Counted from the first letter of the stretch, positions 26,080 to 36,257 are shown. The stretch: 64,000 nucleotides of DNA from Kumtagia sp963829135 (GCA_963829135.1 CAWHHO010000009.1:21198-85197); one strand, 5' to 3'. Translations and numbers: made by a program. The notes: a model not told the origin generated them from the sequence alone.

Positions 26080-26721
26080 ATGGCAGCCAAAACCGAAAAA
26101 CTCCTGTCGCTTCTCAATGGACAGCCTGTTATTCCCGTGCTGAAAATCGACGATGCCGACGACGCCGTGCCGCTGGCACGGGCGCTCGCGCGCGGCGGGC
26201 TGAAGGTCATCGAGATCACACTGCGCACCCCAAGCGCGCTTGAGAGCATCCGCCGGGCCGCCGCCGAAGTTCCGGAAGCTGTCGTGGGCGCGGGCACGAT
26301 CCTCAATGCACAACAATTCGACGAGGCAGCGAAGGCGGGCTCGAAATTCATCGTCAGCCCGGGCGTGACGCTGAACCTGCTGTCGGCGGCCGCGGACAGC
26401 GAAGTGCCGCTGCTCCCCGGCGCGATCACGCCCGGCGAGATCATGACGGCGCAAGAAGCCGGTCTGGATTTCCTGAAATTCTTCCCCGCCGAGCAGGCAG
26501 GCGGGGCGCCCTTCCTCAAATCGCTCGCCTCCCCGTTCGCCGGCATACGCTTTTGCCCCACTGGCGGTGTCTCGCAAAAGAACGTCGGCGACTACCTGTC
26601 GCTGTCGAACGTGATCTGTGTCGGCGGCTCCTGGGTAGCCCCGGACGATCTCCTGAAGGCCAAGGATTGGGCAGGCATCGAGACGCTAGCGCGTGAGGCG
26701 TCGACCTTACGCAAGAGTTGA
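26080..26721 (+). CDS. eda: 2-dehydro-3-deoxy-phosphogluconate (KDPG) aldolase
   Basis: A 213-residue class I aldolase of the Entner-Doudoroff pathway, cleaving KDPG to pyruvate and glyceraldehyde 3-phosphate. 'PVIPVLKIDDADDAVPLARAL', the conserved 'EITLRTPSALESI' with the catalytic Glu, 'VGAGTILNAQQFDEA', 'FIVSPG', and 'LKFFPAEQAGG' with the Schiff-base lysine. ATG 26080 matches family starts; an in-frame start at 26041 would add 13 residues. A terminator follows. Confidence 0.92.
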   Translation: MAAKTEKLLSLLNGQPVIPVLKIDDADDAVPLARALARGGLKVIEITLRTPSALESIRRAAAEVPEAVVGAGTILNAQQFDEAAKAGSKFIVSPGVTLNLLSAAADSEVPLLPGAITPGEIMTAQEAGLDFLKFFPAEQAGGAPFLKSLASPFAGIRFCPTGGVSQKNVGDYLSLSNVICVGGSWVAPDDLLKAKDWAGIETLAREASTLRKS

Positions 26722-26809
26722 TGGCTTGCTGCAGAAAGGGTGAGAACCGAAGCGCAGTTGTTTTAACTCACACGTCCCGGTCCTGCCAACGCGGCCAATT
26801 TTCTCAAAC

Positions 26810-26842
26810 AAAAAGGCGCCGCAACCGGCGCCATTTTCTTTT
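26810..26842. terminator. Bidirectional terminator between eda and the DUF882 gene
   Basis: Stem GGCGCC (26815-26820) / GGCGCC (26827-26832) with loop GCAACC, flanked by AAAAA on the left and TTTTC on the right. It serves both convergent genes. Confidence 0.8.
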
Positions 26843-26864
26843 CCAAACAAGAACTCAGTAGCGC

Positions 26865-28697
26865 TCACTCGAAGCGCGCCACCGACATGAACGTTACCGC
26901 CTTGCCCGTGAAACGGTTGGCGTTCGCGACACCGTCGTCATTCTTCGTGAAGCCTTGCGTGTAGACTTCGTGCGGTGCGGTCACGACTGATTTGTAGGCG
27001 ACTGCCGTAGCGCTCGGCCGGGTGGTGCTTGCTGTGTAATTCTCGTCAAGCACCCAGCGCGCGGCATCGGGCTCAGCGGCTCTCACACGCGCCTTGGGAT
27101 CAGGTCCGGCATCCGTGCGCTTGGCCCGTGCCGCCTTCGGAGTGGTCTTGACGCTAAGCGAGGCAACTGTTTCGGGATCGAGTCCCTTCGTTGCGACACG
27201 CCTCGAAGACGCTTCGACCGTTTCCAGCTTTTCCACACGCTCCGCATTCGCCTTGATCGCTGCGGCAACGGCTGCCCGATCGGCCAGTTTCTGCGCGTCT
27301 TCATTCTGCTCGTCGGCCGGGCGCGCAATCGGCATGGGCACGACGGACGTTGCGAGCGCCCCGCTATCCGCTGAAACGAGCGCCATCAGCGCGGCATCGT
27401 CAGCATCCGATTCGGACCTGTCATCCGATGCGACAGCAATGTTTGGCCGTGGCGTTGGTAAAGGAACTGCAGCGGCAACCTCGGTTGTTTCCGCCGCGAC
27501 GGCGTCGGCAACCGGATCGTCCTGGGCGATGCCGAACGGAATGTCGGCCGGAGTGTCGGATATTGCCTCCGCAGGATAGCCCGTCGAAACGGTGGCGACT
27601 TCTACGCCGACTTCCGCGGCTGGACGCGGCGCGACCGCAGGCACGGGCACCGCCCGAGCCGGAAGGGCCGCGAGGATCGTTTCCGGCGTCTCTTCCACCG
27701 CAGCCGGAGGTTCGACAGCAGGTTCCTGGGCCACCGGAAGATCGACGCGCTGGGCGTCCTCGGGAGATACAATCTGAATGGACGGAACCGGCTTTGCCGG
27801 CGCGGCACTCTGTGGCACGGCCGTGGCCACGGCAACGGGCTCGGGCTGCTTCGGCTGCCTGGCGGGCTTCACCACCGGCGCTGCCTCTTCGACCACTCCA
27901 GCTTCCTCATCCTCATCCTCGCCGCCACCAAACAGGGCGGCGAACAGGCCCTTGGACTTCTTGCTGCCTTCCGGCGAGGCGAATGCCACCGCCGACGCGC
28001 CGCTCTTCTTGCGCGCTTCGTACGAGGCGAGTGCCTGTTCGAACCCGGGTAGTGGTTTGCCGTCACTTGGAACGTGCAGCGTTTTGCCATTCGGGAACAA
28101 TGCGACGAGCTCGCGGCGGCTCATACGCGGCCAGTGGCGCACATTGCCGACATCCATGTGGACGAAAGGCGAACCGGATCGCGGATAATAACCCACGCCG
28201 CCGACCTGCATCTTCATGCCTGTCTCGCGCAGCTTCTTCAGGCTGACGCCCGGAATATAGAAGTCCATCGCCTTGCCGAGCATGTGCTGGCTGCGCTTGG
28301 CTACACCCTTGCTGCGGCTGCGCAGCATCGAATTGGTGGTGGGCGACCGATAGCCGGAGACGACATGGATGTAGTCGCGCGCGCCCACCCCCTTGTACAC
28401 CGACCAGACGAGGTCGAACAGGCGGGGATCCATTTTGGTCGGCTCATTGCGGCGGAAATCCCGAATCAGCATGCTGAGCTTGCGCAGGCCCGCCTGATCA
28501 TACCGGCCATTGCGCTTGTAAACGACCTCCGCCTTCTCGCCGGTATGAACGAAATAAATTTTCAGCGTCCTGGTTTCGGCAGCAGCGACCGTTGCGCCCG
28601 AAGCGATCGCAAACCATGCGACCAACAGCCCAGCGAGCCAGCTTTTCCAGCGGGGATGGATGGCTCGCCGGTAATGGTGTCGTTCGATATTATTCAA
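26865..28697 (-). CDS. DUF882 (M15-like peptidase) envelope protein
   Basis: A 610-residue exported protein. Residues 1-40 contain a hydrophobic signal segment ('WLAGLLVAWFAIASGATVAA'). Residues ~43-190 form a DUF882/YcbK peptidase domain: 'HVVSGYRSPTTNSMLR', 'SQHMLGKAMDFYIPG' and 'SPFVHMDVGNVRHW' supply the zinc-site His and Asp. A ~400-residue Ala/Pro/Val-rich low-complexity tail follows. Family members cleave or bind peptidoglycan peptides. The start is TTG 28697; no ATG precedes the signal segment. Confidence 0.85.
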   Translation of the reverse strand: MNNIERHHYRRAIHPRWKSWLAGLLVAWFAIASGATVAAAETRTLKIYFVHTGEKAEVVYKRNGRYDQAGLRKLSMLIRDFRRNEPTKMDPRLFDLVWSVYKGVGARDYIHVVSGYRSPTTNSMLRSRSKGVAKRSQHMLGKAMDFYIPGVSLKKLRETGMKMQVGGVGYYPRSGSPFVHMDVGNVRHWPRMSRRELVALFPNGKTLHVPSDGKPLPGFEQALASYEARKKSGASAVAFASPEGSKKSKGLFAALFGGGEDEDEEAGVVEEAAPVVKPARQPKQPEPVAVATAVPQSAAPAKPVPSIQIVSPEDAQRVDLPVAQEPAVEPPAAVEETPETILAALPARAVPVPAVAPRPAAEVGVEVATVSTGYPAEAISDTPADIPFGIAQDDPVADAVAAETTEVAAAVPLPTPRPNIAVASDDRSESDADDAALMALVSADSGALATSVVPMPIARPADEQNEDAQKLADRAAVAAAIKANAERVEKLETVEASSRRVATKGLDPETVASLSVKTTPKAARAKRTDAGPDPKARVRAAEPDAARWVLDENYTASTTRPSATAVAYKSVVTAPHEVYTQGFTKNDDGVANANRFTGKAVTFMSVARFE

Positions 28698-28873
28698 ATC
28701 GAAAGGCCCTACTGAGTGCCGTTGTCCCCGGATTTGAAACCCAAGCGTGAAAGATTCATACGCTCGACTATCAATCCTAATGGTTAATCACAACTTATTG
28801 AAGCTGAAATGTGCCAACACCGTGGCAACAATCCGTCGAAAACCGACCTAGCAGCGCCATGGTTAATACCCGC

Positions 28874-29250
28874 TTACACGGGGTGCGCTTCCAGCGATGC
28901 CGAGAATGCCGGACGGGCCGAAAGGCCGAAGCCGCTGATCCCACCCTCGCAGGCAGGCTGGTCCGAGCGGCCGGTTTCGGGGTCTATCGCATATTGCTTC
29001 AGCTTGCGGTTGAGCGTCGACCGGCCAATTCCGAGACGCCGGGCAACTTCGCTCAGTTGTCGAGCGTCGGCATGGCAGGATCGAGAACTACCGCCGAAAT
29101 CGATTTGCCCTCGGGCCCTTCGGGCATATCGATCGCTTCCTGGCGATCGGATGCGGAAACAGTGCAGTAGGCGAATCACGTAACCGCCGCGTCCAGCAAT
29201 CGTCGCTGCACCGGATCGTCGTCAACGAGGAGAATGCGTGCCGCATCGAC
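28874..29250 (-). pseudogene. Remnant of a sigma-54-type response regulator
   Basis: Read on the minus strand, about 29240 gives 'ARILLVDDDPVQRRLLDAAV', the start of a receiver domain with its acidic pocket, and then stops. A further piece ('PEGPEGKSISAVVLDPAMP') holds the phospho-acceptor region. After another stop comes 'SEVARRLGIGRSTLNRKLKQY', a Fis-type HTH. The ~250-residue AAA+ domain expected between receiver and HTH is absent. This is decay with a large deletion, not a single sequence error. No function is expected. Confidence 0.65.
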
Positions 29251-29390
29251 ACTTCGACAGATGGAAAACGTTTCAGGCCATGAATGCCGTCTGGATCATC
29301 CAAGCCGGGGCTTCTAAATAAGCGTTTAAGACTCCTTCGCAAAATCGGTCCTGGATCGATGGATTGGCCTGGGAACGGAAGGGAATAGAA

Positions 29391-31226
29391 ATGCGGACGA
29401 TTTCGGAACGTACGGCGCATGCGGCGGTCAATGCGGTTGGTGCCGCGCCACTCGGCGACTTGCCCGAGTGGGATCTCGCCGATCTCTATCCGTCGATGAC
29501 CTCACCGCAGCTGACGAGCGATCTTGCGCGCGCAGCCGAGCAGGCCGTGGCTTTCGAACAACGCTGGAAGGGCACGCTATCGGCAGAAGCTGCGTCGGGC
29601 TCCAGTGGCCGCCTGGGGCAAGCGCTGAAGGAATACGAAGCGCTCGAAGAACTGATGGGCCGCATCGCCTCCTATGCCGGGCTGATTTATGCCGGCAACA
29701 CCGCCGATCCGCAGCGCGCCAAGCTGTATGGCGACGTGCAGGAGAAAATGACCGATGCCAGCGCGCATCTGCTGTTTTTCGGGCTGGAGCTCAATCTGAT
29801 CGACGATGCGCTTATCGCCGGCGCGCTCGATGCCGACCCCGCCTTTGGCCACTATCGGCCCTGGGTACTCGACCTGCGCAAGGACAAGCCCTATCAGCTC
29901 GAGGACCGCATCGAGCAGCTCTTCCACGAAAAGTCGGTCACCGGGCGTGGCGCCTGGAACCGGCTGTTCGACGAAACCATGACTGCGCTTCGCTTCCAGA
30001 TCGATGGTCAGGAATTGACGCTCGAACCGGCGCTCAACAAGCTGCAGGATCCGAGCCCGAAAGTGCGCCAGAAGGCGAGCGAGGCTTTGGCGAAGACGTT
30101 TAAGGAGAATCTGCGCGTCTTTACCCTGATCACCAACACACTTGCGAAGGACAAGGACATTTCCGATCGCTGGCGCGGCTTCCAGGACATTGCAGACTCG
30201 CGCCATCTCGCCAACCGCGTCGAACGCGAGGTCGTGGATGCGCTGGCCTCTGCCGTTCGCGACGCCTATCCGCGACTGTCGCATCGCTACTATGCGATGA
30301 AGGCGCGCTGGCTCGGCATGGAAAAGATGAACCACTGGGACCGCAACGCGCCCTTGCCGGAAACCTCGAATGCGGCGATCGGATGGGACGAAGCGAAGAA
30401 CACGGTCCTCTCGGCCTATCACCGGTTTTCGCCGGACATGGCCGACATAGCGCGTACCTTCTTCGACCGAAAATGGATCGACGCGCCAGTGCGCGCAGGA
30501 AAGGCGCCGGGCGCTTTCGCGCATCCGACGGTGCCGTCGGCCCATCCTTATGTGCTGCTGAATTATATGGGCAAGCCGCGCGACGTGATGACGCTGGCAC
30601 ACGAACTGGGCCACGGGGTGCATCAGGTGTTGGCCGGTGGCCAGGGCGCGTTGATGGCGTCGACGCCCCTGACGCTTGCCGAGACCGCGTCGGTGTTCGG
30701 CGAAATGCTGACCTTCCGCTCCATGCTCGATGGCACCACCGACAAGCGCGAGCGCAAGGCCATGCTGGCGCAGAAGGTCGAGGACATGATCAACACTGTC
30801 GTGCGTCAGATCGCCTTCTACGAGTTCGAGCGCAAGGTGCACACCGAACGCCGCAACGGCGAACTGACATCGGACAAACTCGGCCAGTTCTGGCTGGAAG
30901 TGCAGAAGGAGAGCCTGGGCGACGCAATCATCCTGCGCGACGGCTACGAGACCTTCTGGACCTATATCCCGCACTTCATCCATTCGCCTTTCTACGTCTA
31001 CGCCTATGCCTTCGGGGATTGCCTGGTGAACTCGCTTTTCGCCGTCTACCAGAATGCCGAAACGGGCTTCCAGGAGAAGTATTTCGACATGCTGCGGGCC
31101 GGCGGGACCAAGCATCATTCGGAACTGCTGAAGCCGTTCGGACTGGACGCCTCGGATCCGGCCTTCTGGGGCAAGGGGCTGTCGGTCGTCTCCGGCCTTA
31201 TCGACGAGCTGGAAGCGTTGGATTGA
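29391..31226 (+). CDS. pepF: M3B family oligoendopeptidase F
   Basis: A 611-residue cytosolic zinc metallopeptidase. The active site 'LAHELGHGVHQVLA' provides HExxH, and 'PLTLAETASVFGEML' the third zinc ligand. The N-terminal helical domain ('WDLADLYPSMTSPQL') and length match PepF, which degrades oligopeptides of roughly 7-17 residues. ATG 29391 follows GGAAGGGAATAGAA; the frame is open a further 9 codons. Confidence 0.93.
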   Translation: MRTISERTAHAAVNAVGAAPLGDLPEWDLADLYPSMTSPQLTSDLARAAEQAVAFEQRWKGTLSAEAASGSSGRLGQALKEYEALEELMGRIASYAGLIYAGNTADPQRAKLYGDVQEKMTDASAHLLFFGLELNLIDDALIAGALDADPAFGHYRPWVLDLRKDKPYQLEDRIEQLFHEKSVTGRGAWNRLFDETMTALRFQIDGQELTLEPALNKLQDPSPKVRQKASEALAKTFKENLRVFTLITNTLAKDKDISDRWRGFQDIADSRHLANRVEREVVDALASAVRDAYPRLSHRYYAMKARWLGMEKMNHWDRNAPLPETSNAAIGWDEAKNTVLSAYHRFSPDMADIARTFFDRKWIDAPVRAGKAPGAFAHPTVPSAHPYVLLNYMGKPRDVMTLAHELGHGVHQVLAGGQGALMASTPLTLAETASVFGEMLTFRSMLDGTTDKRERKAMLAQKVEDMINTVVRQIAFYEFERKVHTERRNGELTSDKLGQFWLEVQKESLGDAIILRDGYETFWTYIPHFIHSPFYVYAYAFGDCLVNSLFAVYQNAETGFQEKYFDMLRAGGTKHHSELLKPFGLDASDPAFWGKGLSVVSGLIDELEALD

Positions 31227-31284
31227 GCGAAATCGGTCGGTTCGTACACCTTCCACCCTTGAGAATGCTGCTGCGCCCGCCACA

Positions 31285-32433
31285 ATGACGACCGCCCCCT
31301 TCGTCCTCTTCCGCGACGATCTCACCGGTAATGAAACGCTGTTCATCGAGCCGCGGGAGATCATCTCCGCCGATACGAGCGAAGCCTTCGACCGCGCATT
31401 GGTGCAGGCGGAGGACGCGCGACGTGAGGGCAAATGGCTTGCCGGCTATTTCTCCTACGAAGCCGGCTATCTGTTTGAACCGAAGCTGCGCCCTCTCCTG
31501 CCCAAGGCTCGCCGCACGCCGCTTGTCTGTCTCGGTGTGTTCGACGGTCCCTCGGATCGTTCTCCTGAGCCTAAAGTTGCACAACCGACCAATGGGCCGA
31601 TTTTTGACGCGCGCGCCGCATGGTCGTTCACGGACTATGAGCATCGCTTTAAGCGCCTCCACAATCATCTGCGCGCAGGCGATTGCTACCAGGGCAATCT
31701 GACCTTTCCTGTTCATGCGCATTGGACGGGTCGGCCACGGGCCGCCTTCGACGCCCTGACAGCGCGACAGCCGGTAAAATACGGAGCGCTTGTTGACCTT
31801 GGCGATCCGGTCATCCTGTCGCGTTCGCCCGAGTTATTTTTCGAGATCGATCGAAGCGGCTGGATCGAAACGCACCCGATGAAAGGCACGGCGCCGCGCG
31901 GAACGGACCCCGTCGAGGATCAGCGGCTAAAGAACGCTCTGCGCAACGATCCCAAGAATCAGGCGGAAAACCGTATGATCGTCGACCTGCTGCGCAACGA
32001 CATTTCACTGATCAGCGAGGTTGGCACGCTCGACGTGCCGGAGCTTTTCCGCATCGAAACCTATCCGACCTTGCACCAGATGGTCAGCCGGGTCCGCGCG
32101 AAACTTCTGCCGGATCTTTCTATCCGCGATGTCTTTGCCGCGCTGTTTCCCTGCGGTTCGATTACCGGCGCGCCGAAAATCCGCGCCATGGAAATCCTGC
32201 ACGAGCTTGAAGCCACGCCGCGCGATGCGTATTGCGGAGCGATCGGCTGGATCGCACCCGGCGGACCGATGCGCTTTTCGGTAGCGATCCGCACCATCTC
32301 GCTCTTCCCCGATGGCAAAGCGATCTACAATGTCGGCGGCGGCGTGGTCTTCGATTCCACGGCGCAAGGAGAGTATCAGGAATGTCTTCTCAAGGCCCGA
32401 TTCGCGACGGGAACGGCCCCCGCTTCGAGCTGA
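31285..32433 (+). CDS. pabB: Aminodeoxychorismate synthase component I
   Basis: A 382-residue chorismate-binding enzyme of the folate branch, making 4-amino-4-deoxychorismate from chorismate and ammonia. Visible motifs: 'THPMKGTAPRG' (the PabB/TrpE-type K-G-T loop), 'ENRMIVDLLRND', 'CGSITGAPKIRAMEIL', 'GGGVVFDSTAQGEYQECLLKA'. It overlaps pabC by 52 bp, so translation is coupled. The first ATG of the frame is used. No glutaminase domain is present; PabA must be elsewhere. Confidence 0.9.
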   Translation: MTTAPFVLFRDDLTGNETLFIEPREIISADTSEAFDRALVQAEDARREGKWLAGYFSYEAGYLFEPKLRPLLPKARRTPLVCLGVFDGPSDRSPEPKVAQPTNGPIFDARAAWSFTDYEHRFKRLHNHLRAGDCYQGNLTFPVHAHWTGRPRAAFDALTARQPVKYGALVDLGDPVILSRSPELFFEIDRSGWIETHPMKGTAPRGTDPVEDQRLKNALRNDPKNQAENRMIVDLLRNDISLISEVGTLDVPELFRIETYPTLHQMVSRVRAKLLPDLSIRDVFAALFPCGSITGAPKIRAMEILHELEATPRDAYCGAIGWIAPGGPMRFSVAIRTISLFPDGKAIYNVGGGVVFDSTAQGEYQECLLKARFATGTAPASS

Positions 32434-33048
32434 TCGAGACGCTGCGCTGGGACCCCGGCATCGGCTTCGTCCGGCTGGAACGGCATCTGGCCCGGCTCTA
32501 TGGGTCAGCGAAAGACCTGGGCTTTTCCTGCGACCCCGAAACCGTCTGTAAGGAACTTGGAGCCGTTGGCGGGAGCAGTGCTCGGCGCGTACGCCTGCAA
32601 CTCGCCGAGGATGGCAAGGCAACCGTCACGACGCAGGCTTTCGAGGCCTTGTCGGCGAGTAGAGATTTGGACCTTGCGCATCGCGCAAACCCGCCTCTCC
32701 TCTGGTGACCCGCTGCTGCGCCACAAGACGACACGCCGCGATGCCTACCAGAATGCGCGCTCGGAGTTTCCCGTGTCGGACGCCGATGAGGTGATCCTGC
32801 TCAACGAGCGGGGCGAGGTATGCGAAGGCACGATCACCAGCCTGTTCGTCGATCCTGGCGAGGGGCGCCCTCTGCTTACGCCATTGCTTTCCTGCGGCTT
32901 GCTTGCCGGTGTCCTGCGCGCCGAACTGATCGACCAGGGAAGGGCTCGCGAGGCAGTGCTTGCGCCGGCCGACTTGACCCGCGCGAACGCGATCTTCGTC
33001 GGCAATTCGTTGAGGGGCCTGATTCCGGCCCGGCTTGCCGATTATTGA
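32382..33048 (+). pseudogene. pabC: Aminotransferase class IV / 4-amino-4-deoxychorismate lyase (frameshifted as sequenced)
   Basis: Fold-type IV PLP enzyme that releases pyruvate from aminodeoxychorismate to give p-aminobenzoate. The first frame reads 'LIETLRWDPGIGFVRLERHL' and stops early. The next frame supplies 'LLRHKTTRRDAYQNAR' with the PLP lysine and 'DEVILLNERGEVCEGTITSLF'. The frame breaks near 32680. ATG 32382 lies inside the end of pabB with GGAGAG upstream. The only known neighbour function (pabB) supports the assignment. Confidence 0.75.
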
Positions 33049-33068
33049 CATACGGTTCGCGCCGAATA

Positions 33069-33095
33069 CACTGTGTTCGAGTCACTGTGTTCGAG
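33069..33095. promoter_or_regulatory. Direct repeat upstream of the parDE-like pair
   Basis: CACTGTGTTCGAG occurs twice (33069-33081 and 33083-33095) with one base between, ending 10 bp before the antitoxin start. Placement suggests an antitoxin operator. Confidence 0.45.
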
Positions 33096-33105
33096 GATGA
33101 AAACG

Positions 33106-33390
33106 ATGAGCGCCAGCGAGACATTTTCGATACGTCTTTCTCCCGAGACGAAGCGGGAGCTGGAAGAGTATGCCCGCGACATACAACGCTCCAGCGCCTT
33201 CATCGTTAAGGAGGCCGTCGAGGCGCATCTAGCCGAACGGCGGGCATATCTGGCTGCGATCGAGGAGGGGGAGCGCGACGTTGAAGCAGGCCGGACCATT
33301 CCGCTTGAGGAAGTCATCGAGTGGATGCAGTCGTGGGGAAAGCCGAACGAATTACCCCGCCCCAGCACGCGCAAGCCCAAAGCCGCATAA
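33106..33390 (+). CDS. Ribbon-helix-helix antitoxin (ParD/CopG-like)
   Basis: A 94-residue protein: 'FSIRLSPETKRELEEYARDI' is a ribbon-helix-helix start, 'SSAFIVKEAVEAHLAER' the second helix. The C-terminal half ('EGERDVEAGRTIPLEEVIEWMQSWG') is the toxin-binding tail. ATG 33106 has GAGG nine bases upstream; ATG 33097 is too close to it. The stop codon abuts the toxin start. Confidence 0.8.
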   Translation: MSASETFSIRLSPETKRELEEYARDIQRSSAFIVKEAVEAHLAERRAYLAAIEEGERDVEAGRTIPLEEVIEWMQSWGKPNELPRPSTRKPKAA

Positions 33391-33676
33391 GTGAAAGTCC
33401 GAGCTTTCGCATGCCGCCGAACGCGATCTCGATGAGTTGCGCGCTTACATTGCCGCCGATGATCCTTCAGCCGCGGAAATAGTCGTCGGACGCCTGGTCA
33501 AGGCGTTCCTGCTGATCCGCGCGAATACCGAAATTGGCCGGCCCACGCTTCGGCCGGGCATAAGGGAATGGTCAGTTCCAGGCCTTGCCTATGTCATTCC
33601 CTACAAGGTGCAGTCCGGAACGCTGCATATTCTCCGCATCTGGCACACCAGCCGCGAACGCCCGACAGAATGGTAG
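33391..33676 (+). pseudogene. ParE/RelE-type toxin (frameshifted as sequenced)
   Basis: 'ERDLDELRAYIAADDPSAAE' and 'IGRPTLRPGIREWSVPGLAYVIPY', 'LHILRIWHTSRERPTEW' are the standard ParE/RelE-fold strands. The start 'VKVRAFA' lies in another frame, with the break near 33412. GTG 33391 directly follows the antitoxin stop. ParE toxins inhibit gyrase and RelE cleaves mRNA; sequence alone does not decide between them. Confidence 0.7.
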
Positions 33677-34634
33677 AACCTCCCCCCACCCACACGCCGT
33701 ATGACGGCTCGTCGAAACTGTTCACCATCGGCCTGAAGCCGCTCGACCTGGCCGACTGGATCGAGGTCGACCGCCATTACGCCGCGCATATCGCCGAGAA
33801 GCGGCGGCTTTACGACACGATCCCCGAGCTCGTGTTCGTCGAGGAAGACAGGCACGCGCGATGCGCAGCGCGAGGTGCTCGGCTTGATCCGGGATCATCT
33901 CGCCGCCAATACGGATCGGCTGTTCGCTAGGCCGGAGCAACGAGGGGCCTACCGCGCCAATTTGGCCGATGCCGACGCGATTGCCGCGTCCGACGCTCCG
34001 CTGCGTGCCGCGTCGCTGCTCGTCCAGGAGGATTTGATCCTGATGCGACAGGACGAAACCGGCTGGCGCCTTGTCGCCGGGTCGCTGTGCTTCCCCTCCT
34101 CTTGGTCGCTGACAGAGAAATTCGGCCAGCGCACTGCAGGACATCCACCATCCCGTTCCGGGCTTCGGGCCGGGCACGCGCCCGGCCGAGTTGATCAACC
34201 GCATGTTCGATCGTCTGTCGCAGCCGGTGGAGCGCTTCAACTGGTCTATCCAGGCGGATAACGCGCTTTACCATCCGCTGTCGAACGCCGCGCGCATCGA
34301 CCGCTCGACCAATCGGCCGTCAAAGTTCCCGGACATCGAAGCGGCGGCACGCGCCTTCATCCGCGTCGAACGCCAGACACTGCGGAGGCTGCCGGTGTCG
34401 CGCGACATCCTTTTCACCATCCGCATCCATCTCGATCCACTGGCCCTGCTCGCGCGCCATCCAGACCGAACGGCTCTCTGCCGATCATTCGCCAGTCAGC
34501 TGACGGAACTCGACGCGGCGCAACTGGACTACAAAGGTTTTACCGCCGACCGCGATCGGCTGATCGAGGCGCTTTTCCGCATCGCGAACAATGCCGCTAG
34601 CGCGGTGTCATCGGACCGAATCCACCGCCCGTAA
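33670..34634 (+). pseudogene. DUF3445 haem-dependent oxidative N-demethylase (frameshifted as sequenced)
   Basis: Three frames give one ~320-residue protein: 'FTIGLKPLDLADWIEVD', then 'REVLGLIRDHL...QEDLILMRQDETGWRLVAGSLCFP'-type core, then 'IHHPVPGF' and 'LINRMFDRLSQPVERFNWSI'. Breaks lie near 33853 and 34130. The segments match the DUF3445 family, known as haem-dependent oxidative N-demethylases acting on dimethylamine-type substrates. ATG 33670 overlaps the ParE stop, so it is coupled to the toxin gene. Confidence 0.7.
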
Positions 34635-34774
34635 TCCTGAAAAACGCTCCTTATCCACAGCGTCTGCCGCCTCGCGCGATCGACGTCAGGCGATTCGCTG
34701 TTTGTGCTTTTCTATGGCATTGATGGCCCGCCGCATTGAGGCGGCATCCATATCAACGGAGGGACTGGCATAAA

Positions 34775-36222
34775 ATGGCGAAAGACAAATGGCCCGTTTA
34801 CGGTGAGATCACAGGTCCGGTGGTGATGATCGGCTTTGGTTCGATCGGTCGCGGAACACTTCCTCTCATCGAACGCCATTTCAAATTCGACAAGTCGCGG
34901 ATGGTCGTCATCGATCCGCGCGATACGGATAGGAAGCTGCTCGACGAGCGCGAGATCAGATTTATCCAGGATGCCGTCACCAGGAAGAACTACAAGAAGC
35001 TGCTTGACGCCGCTGCTGACCGAGGGAGACGGCCAGGGCTTTTGTGTCAACCTGTCAGTCGACACCTCGTCGCTGGAGCTGATGAAGCTCTGCCGCGAAC
35101 TCGGCGTGCTTTATGTCGACACGGTGATCGAGCCATGGCTCGGCTTCTATTTCAATGATAAGGCCGACAATGCCGACCGGACCAACTATGCCCTGCGTGA
35201 GACCTTACGCGCCGAGATCCGCAAGCATCCGGGCGGCACGACCGCCGTCTCGTGCTGTGGCGCCAATCCCGGCATGGTGTCGTGGTTCGTCAAGCAGGCG
35301 GTGGTGAACCTATCCCGCGATCTTGGCCTGAAGTTCGAAGAGCCGTCCTTTAACGATCGCGAGGGATGGGCGAAGCTGATGAAAAAAGCGGGCGTCAAAG
35401 GTGTCCATATCGCCGAGCGCGACACGCAGCGCGCCAGGAATCCGAAGCCGATGAATGTGTTCTGGAACACGTGGTCGGTAGAGGGTTTCATTTCGGAAGG
35501 GCTGCAGCCTGCAGAACTCGGCTGGGGCACGCATGAGAAATGGATGCCGAAGAATGCCAAGAAGCACAAGAAGGGCCCCAAGGCGGCGATCTTATCTGGA
35601 GCAGCCTGGCGCCAACACCCGCGTCCGCAGCTGGTGCCCCACGCCCGGCGCGCAATACGGGCTCCTGGTGACGCACAACGAGGCGATTTCAATCGCCGAC
35701 TATTTCACCGTGCGCGATAAGCACGGCGAGGTGACGTTCCGGCCGACCTGCCATTACGCCTACCATCCTTGCAACGATGCGATGCTTTCGCTCGACGAGA
35801 TGTTCGGCGCCGCCGGCAGGGCGCAGCCGGTTCAGCATGTGCTCAGCGAAGACGAATTGGTCGACGGCTCCGATGAGCTCGGCGTGCTGCTTTATGGTCA
35901 CAAGAAGAACGCTTACTGGTTCGGCTCGCAGCTCACGCTGGACGAGGCGCGCGAACTGGCGCCGTACCAGAATGCCACCGGCATGCAGGTCACGTCTGCC
36001 GTGCTTGCCGGTATGGTATGGGCCATTGAGAACCCGAAGGCCGGCATCGTCGAGGCGGACGAGATGGATTATCGCCGATGCCTCGAGGTGCAGAAGCCCT
36101 ATCTCGGTCCCGTAAAGGGCTATTACACCGACTGGACGCCGCTTGCCGACCGCCCCGGACTGTTCCCGGAAGACATCGACACCAAGGATCCGTGGCAGTT
36201 CCGCAATATTCTGGTGCGATAG
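34775..36222 (+). pseudogene. hss: Homospermidine synthase (frameshifted as sequenced)
   Basis: About 480 residues over three frames. 'VVMIGFGSIGRGTLPLIERH' is the NAD-binding Rossmann loop; 'NLSVDTSSLELMKLCRELG', 'SCCGANPGMVSWFVKQAV' and 'FRPTCHYAYHPCNDAMLSLDE' are typical Hss segments. Breaks lie near 35020 and 35595. The enzyme joins two putrescines to sym-homospermidine with NAD+ recycling; putrescine would come from the odc gene at 5.6-6.8 kb. ATG 34775 has GGAGGG about 12 bases upstream. A terminator follows. Confidence 0.82.
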
Positions 36223-36257
36223 ACGCGACTGCCATGACGCATTGTCCGTAAAGCCTT

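Noticed and set aside
27350..28246. Plus-strand open frames opposite the DUF882 gene
   Set aside because: Antisense to the Pro/Ala-rich tail; repetitive Arg/Pro translation without a start site.
29577..31433. Minus-strand open frame of ~618 residues opposite pepF
   Set aside because: The plus strand encodes PepF with an intact HExxH site; the antisense frame has no recognisable domain.
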